This document shows positions 62,029 through 64,000 of a DNA stretch of 64,000 nt, one piece after another. Below the pieces are notes generated by a model that saw nothing but the letters and a program-made list of their open reading frames with translations, searched no databases and was not told the origin of the DNA. The stretch's first letter is position 1. Each line of letters opens with the position of its first letter. The DNA is from Cupriavidus agavae. GTDB lineage: Bacteria > Pseudomonadota > Gammaproteobacteria > Burkholderiales > Burkholderiaceae. Location of the stretch: assembly GCF_004217045.1 (NCBI RefSeq), contig NZ_SGXM01000010.1:96908-160907 (forward strand), in the 5' to 3' direction. A program made the translations under genes and the position numbers.

Positions 62029-63621
62029 TCACCCGAACAGGGAGAGGTTGGGCGCCAGATCGGCGTCAACCGGCTGGCGGCGCACGGACACCCGAGGCCG
62101 GGCCTCGGCATCGCGCCTGCCCGGCGCCGGTACGGGCACCGGCGCGGTCAGCGCGAAACCGCGCGCCGACGCCAGCGGCACCGCCTCCACCGCCAGCGTG
62201 GCCATATGCGGCTTCAGAATCTGATAGGTATCGATATCGAAGCGGGCCGGCTGCGCGGTCAGGCGCTCGGCCTCGTCGAGCGTGGCGGCCATACCGAGGT
62301 AGCACCAGTCCTCGACCACATGCCAGACCTGCGTGCCTGCCTCGCGCCAGGCCACCGGACCGTCAAATGGCCAGCGCTGCAACGCCAGATGCCCGATCGC
62401 CGCAAGCGTGCGCCGGCCGTGCGCGGGGCCGGCCTCTGCGCCGGTGCAGGCGCCCTCGCACCGGTGCAATTGCCGGGCGAAGCACGGATTGCCGCGCCGC
62501 GCCGCGGGTTCCAGCAGCAGCGTCACCTGGCAAAGCCGATGGTCGTGCGCCAGCGAGCCGAGCCAGGCCCGCGCCGCCGCCCGACTCGTAAACGCGCCAA
62601 ACAGCGCGGTGTGGCGGCTGAAATCGGTCTGCCGGTCCGAGCGCAGGCGCGGCGCCGGCATGCCGGGGATCATCTCCCAGGCAAACAACTCGTCGTAATG
62701 GCGCAGTTGCTGGTTATAGAGCGGCCGCAGCGCCTTGACGAGCTGAGCCTCCATCAGCAGCGCCCCGGCTTCGCCTCCGGTCTCGCGCCAATCCACCCGG
62801 CGCACCTGGCGGGACATCTGCATATCCTTGCCGCTGGCGTGATCGCCCGAAAAGTGCGCCCGAATGCGCTGGCGGAGGTGGATGCTCTTGCCGACATAAA
62901 GCGGCGCCTCGTCGTCGCCATAGAACATATAGACGCCGGGGCGGTCCGGCACGTCGTCGAGCGAGGTTTCGGCCAGTCCGGCGGGCAGGCTGGCGTGCTT
63001 GACCAGCGATTTCACGGCCGACTCCACCAGATCCACCGAATACAGTCCGTGGACCTTCTGCCAGAACTGCCAGAGCAGCTCGGCGTCGGCCAGCGCCCGG
63101 TGCCGGCCCTTGGGCGCCAGGTTGAAGCGCGCGATCAGTGCATCGAGCCCATGCCGCTCCACTGATGGAAACAGCGAGCGCGACAGCCGCAGCGTGCAGA
63201 GCACGTCGGCCCGGAAGGTCAGGCCCGCGCGCCGGAACTCGCTTTTCAGGAAGCCGTAGTCGAAGCGGGCATTGTGGGCGACGAACAGCTTGCCTTGCAG
63301 CCGCTCGATCAGCGCCTCGGCAATCGCCGCAAAGGTCGGCTGGCCGCGCACCATCGCCTCGGAGATGCCCGTCATGTTCTGGATGAATGGCGGAATCGGC
63401 GCTTCGGGGTCCAGCAGGATGTCCCACTCCTGAATACCGTCCGGGCCGACCTCCACCACGCCAATCTCGGTAATCCGGTCGCGCTGGGCGTCGGCTCCGG
63501 TGGTTTCCAGGTCCACAAAGACAATAGGGCGGGCCAGCGCCGCGGCCAGTGCGTGCGCATCGAGCGCGCCGGCCAGGCGCGATGCCAGGCGTTCAGGCAG
63601 GTAGGTGAGATCCGACGTCAT
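62029..63621 (-). CDS. DnaQ-type exonuclease fused to GIY-YIG endonuclease (Cho/UvrC-like)
   Basis: The 530-residue protein joins two nucleases. The N-terminal DEDD exonuclease has ExoI DLETTG, ExoII NARFDYGFL and ExoIII HRALADA. The GIY-YIG domain (about 225-310) has GVYMFYGDDEAPLYVGKS and LRQRIRAHF, as in UvrC and Cho. The remainder is a UvrC-like region with Cys-rich CFARQLHRCEGAC. The C-terminal end is NLSLFG, close to the beta-clamp-binding motif QLSLF. It likely acts in DNA repair or damage processing. Confidence 0.92.
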   Translation of the reverse strand: MTSDLTYLPERLASRLAGALDAHALAAALARPIVFVDLETTGADAQRDRITEIGVVEVGPDGIQEWDILLDPEAPIPPFIQNMTGISEAMVRGQPTFAAIAEALIERLQGKLFVAHNARFDYGFLKSEFRRAGLTFRADVLCTLRLSRSLFPSVERHGLDALIARFNLAPKGRHRALADAELLWQFWQKVHGLYSVDLVESAVKSLVKHASLPAGLAETSLDDVPDRPGVYMFYGDDEAPLYVGKSIHLRQRIRAHFSGDHASGKDMQMSRQVRRVDWRETGGEAGALLMEAQLVKALRPLYNQQLRHYDELFAWEMIPGMPAPRLRSDRQTDFSRHTALFGAFTSRAAARAWLGSLAHDHRLCQVTLLLEPAARRGNPCFARQLHRCEGACTGAEAGPAHGRRTLAAIGHLALQRWPFDGPVAWREAGTQVWHVVEDWCYLGMAATLDEAERLTAQPARFDIDTYQILKPHMATLAVEAVPLASARGFALTAPVPVPAPGRRDAEARPRVSVRRQPVDADLAPNLSLFG

Positions 63622-63815
63622 CCGTGGATTCTAATGGATCGGAAAATTCTTTCGCGTAACCCCTTGCGCATCCTTTCCGGCTGATCTAATATTCGCCCCC
63701 TCGCAACACAAACCGCGCTGCAAACGCAGCAGCGACAAGGGTTGCGGGGCAGCAGTGGCGGGGGTTGCGAGGTTTGCAGCGTCAGCCGGCAGAGAAAAAA
63801 ATCTTCTGCAAACTG
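63622..63815. other. Spacer between the nuclease gene and the rRNA promoter
   Basis: No gene is supported here; a minus-strand ORF across it has no ribosome-binding site or recognisable product. It holds the nuclease promoter (an A+T-rich TCTAATATTCG near 63687 reads as a -10 on the minus strand) and A-rich tracts near 63794-63800 that could be an UP element for the rRNA promoter. Confidence 0.45.
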
Positions 63816-63844
63816 TTGACGAAACGACGAAAGCTCTGCATAAT
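63816..63844 (+). promoter_or_regulatory. rRNA operon promoter (P1)
   Basis: TTGACG (63816-63821) and CATAAT (63839-63844) are separated by exactly 17 bp, an almost ideal sigma-70 promoter. An A-tract lies upstream and a boxA downstream, as in rRNA operons. Confidence 0.88.
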
Positions 63845-63940
63845 CTCGTTTCTCTGCTGCAGCGAATGACGAAACGTCAGCGACGCGGCAGGCGCAGTAA
63901 AACAGGCAGTACCCGACGACGGCAAAGCCGCTCGTCACCG

Positions 63941-64000
63941 TTCTTTAACAACCAAACAACCGATAAGTGTGGGCGCTTGATGGCGAACGCCGCTGAAGAT
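63941..64000 (+). promoter_or_regulatory. 16S rRNA leader with boxA and boxC antitermination signals
   Basis: TTCTTTAACAA (63941-63951) matches boxA, the NusB/S10 site of the rRNA antitermination complex. GTGTGGGCGCTTG (63967-63979) matches boxC. The 16S gene should begin beyond the right edge, so none of its coding sequence is in the window. Confidence 0.88.

Noticed and set aside
63618..63938. A 106-codon minus-strand frame over the rRNA promoter
   Set aside because: It covers a clear rRNA promoter and the nuclease promoter, has no ribosome-binding site and no similarity that I recognise.

Overview
The window is about 64 kb of GC-rich DNA that looks like a betaproteobacterial chromosome, most probably Burkholderiaceae of the Cupriavidus/Ralstonia type. 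This is an inference from the very high GC at third codon positions, the divergent two-armed type VI secretion locus, three Bug-family solute-binding proteins without membrane partners, the CsbD and repeat-protein stress genes, and the rRNA-operon leader at the right edge. No tRNA, insertion sequence, integrase or CRISPR array was seen.

Positions 1-960 hold the start of an MFS transporter gene and a TetR regulator with a long inverted repeat in front of it. Positions 977-22164 are a type VI secretion system (T6SS). The left arm (minus strand) reads tssB, tssC, tssK, tssL, an OmpA-domain membrane protein, hcp, tssH/clpV, tssE. The right arm (plus strand) reads a truncated vgrG, a Tli4-like immunity gene, two small unknowns, a PAAR tip gene, then tssM, tssA, tssF, tssG and tssJ. 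All thirteen core functions are represented, but the only vgrG has lost its spike and no effector gene remains, so the machine would need a VgrG from elsewhere.

Positions 22172-31215 (minus strand) are a nutrient uptake block: a TonB-dependent receptor followed by a complete Opp/Nik-type ABC importer (binding protein, two permeases, a double ATPase), then an IclR regulator and a flavin monooxygenase resembling 6-hydroxynicotinate 3-monooxygenase. Positions 31506-33745 hold a periplasmic Cys-repeat protein, a CsbD-like protein and a VirK/YbjX protein.

Positions 33774-40242 are metabolic: a GntR/UTRA regulator with a clear operator, an acetolactate-synthase-like ThDP enzyme, a DUF1996 lipoprotein, an MmgE/PrpD protein and an SDR dehydrogenase. 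Positions 40700-45758 are the conserved prkA-yeaH-spoVR stress operon, with a structured leader before prkA and a strong terminator after spoVR.

Positions 45781-53492 carry a LuxR-type regulator, an MscS channel, a secreted repeat protein, a small unknown, a histidine-phosphatase-fold protein, a Bug protein and a TetR regulator. Positions 53579-61472 form an IclR-headed operon: regulator, ADP-forming acyl-CoA synthetase, Bug protein, two DUF1254/DUF1214 proteins and a second Bug protein. It looks like a carboxylate uptake and activation pathway of unknown substrate. The window ends with a small lipoprotein, a DnaQ/GIY-YIG nuclease and the promoter and leader of an rRNA operon whose 16S gene starts beyond the edge.
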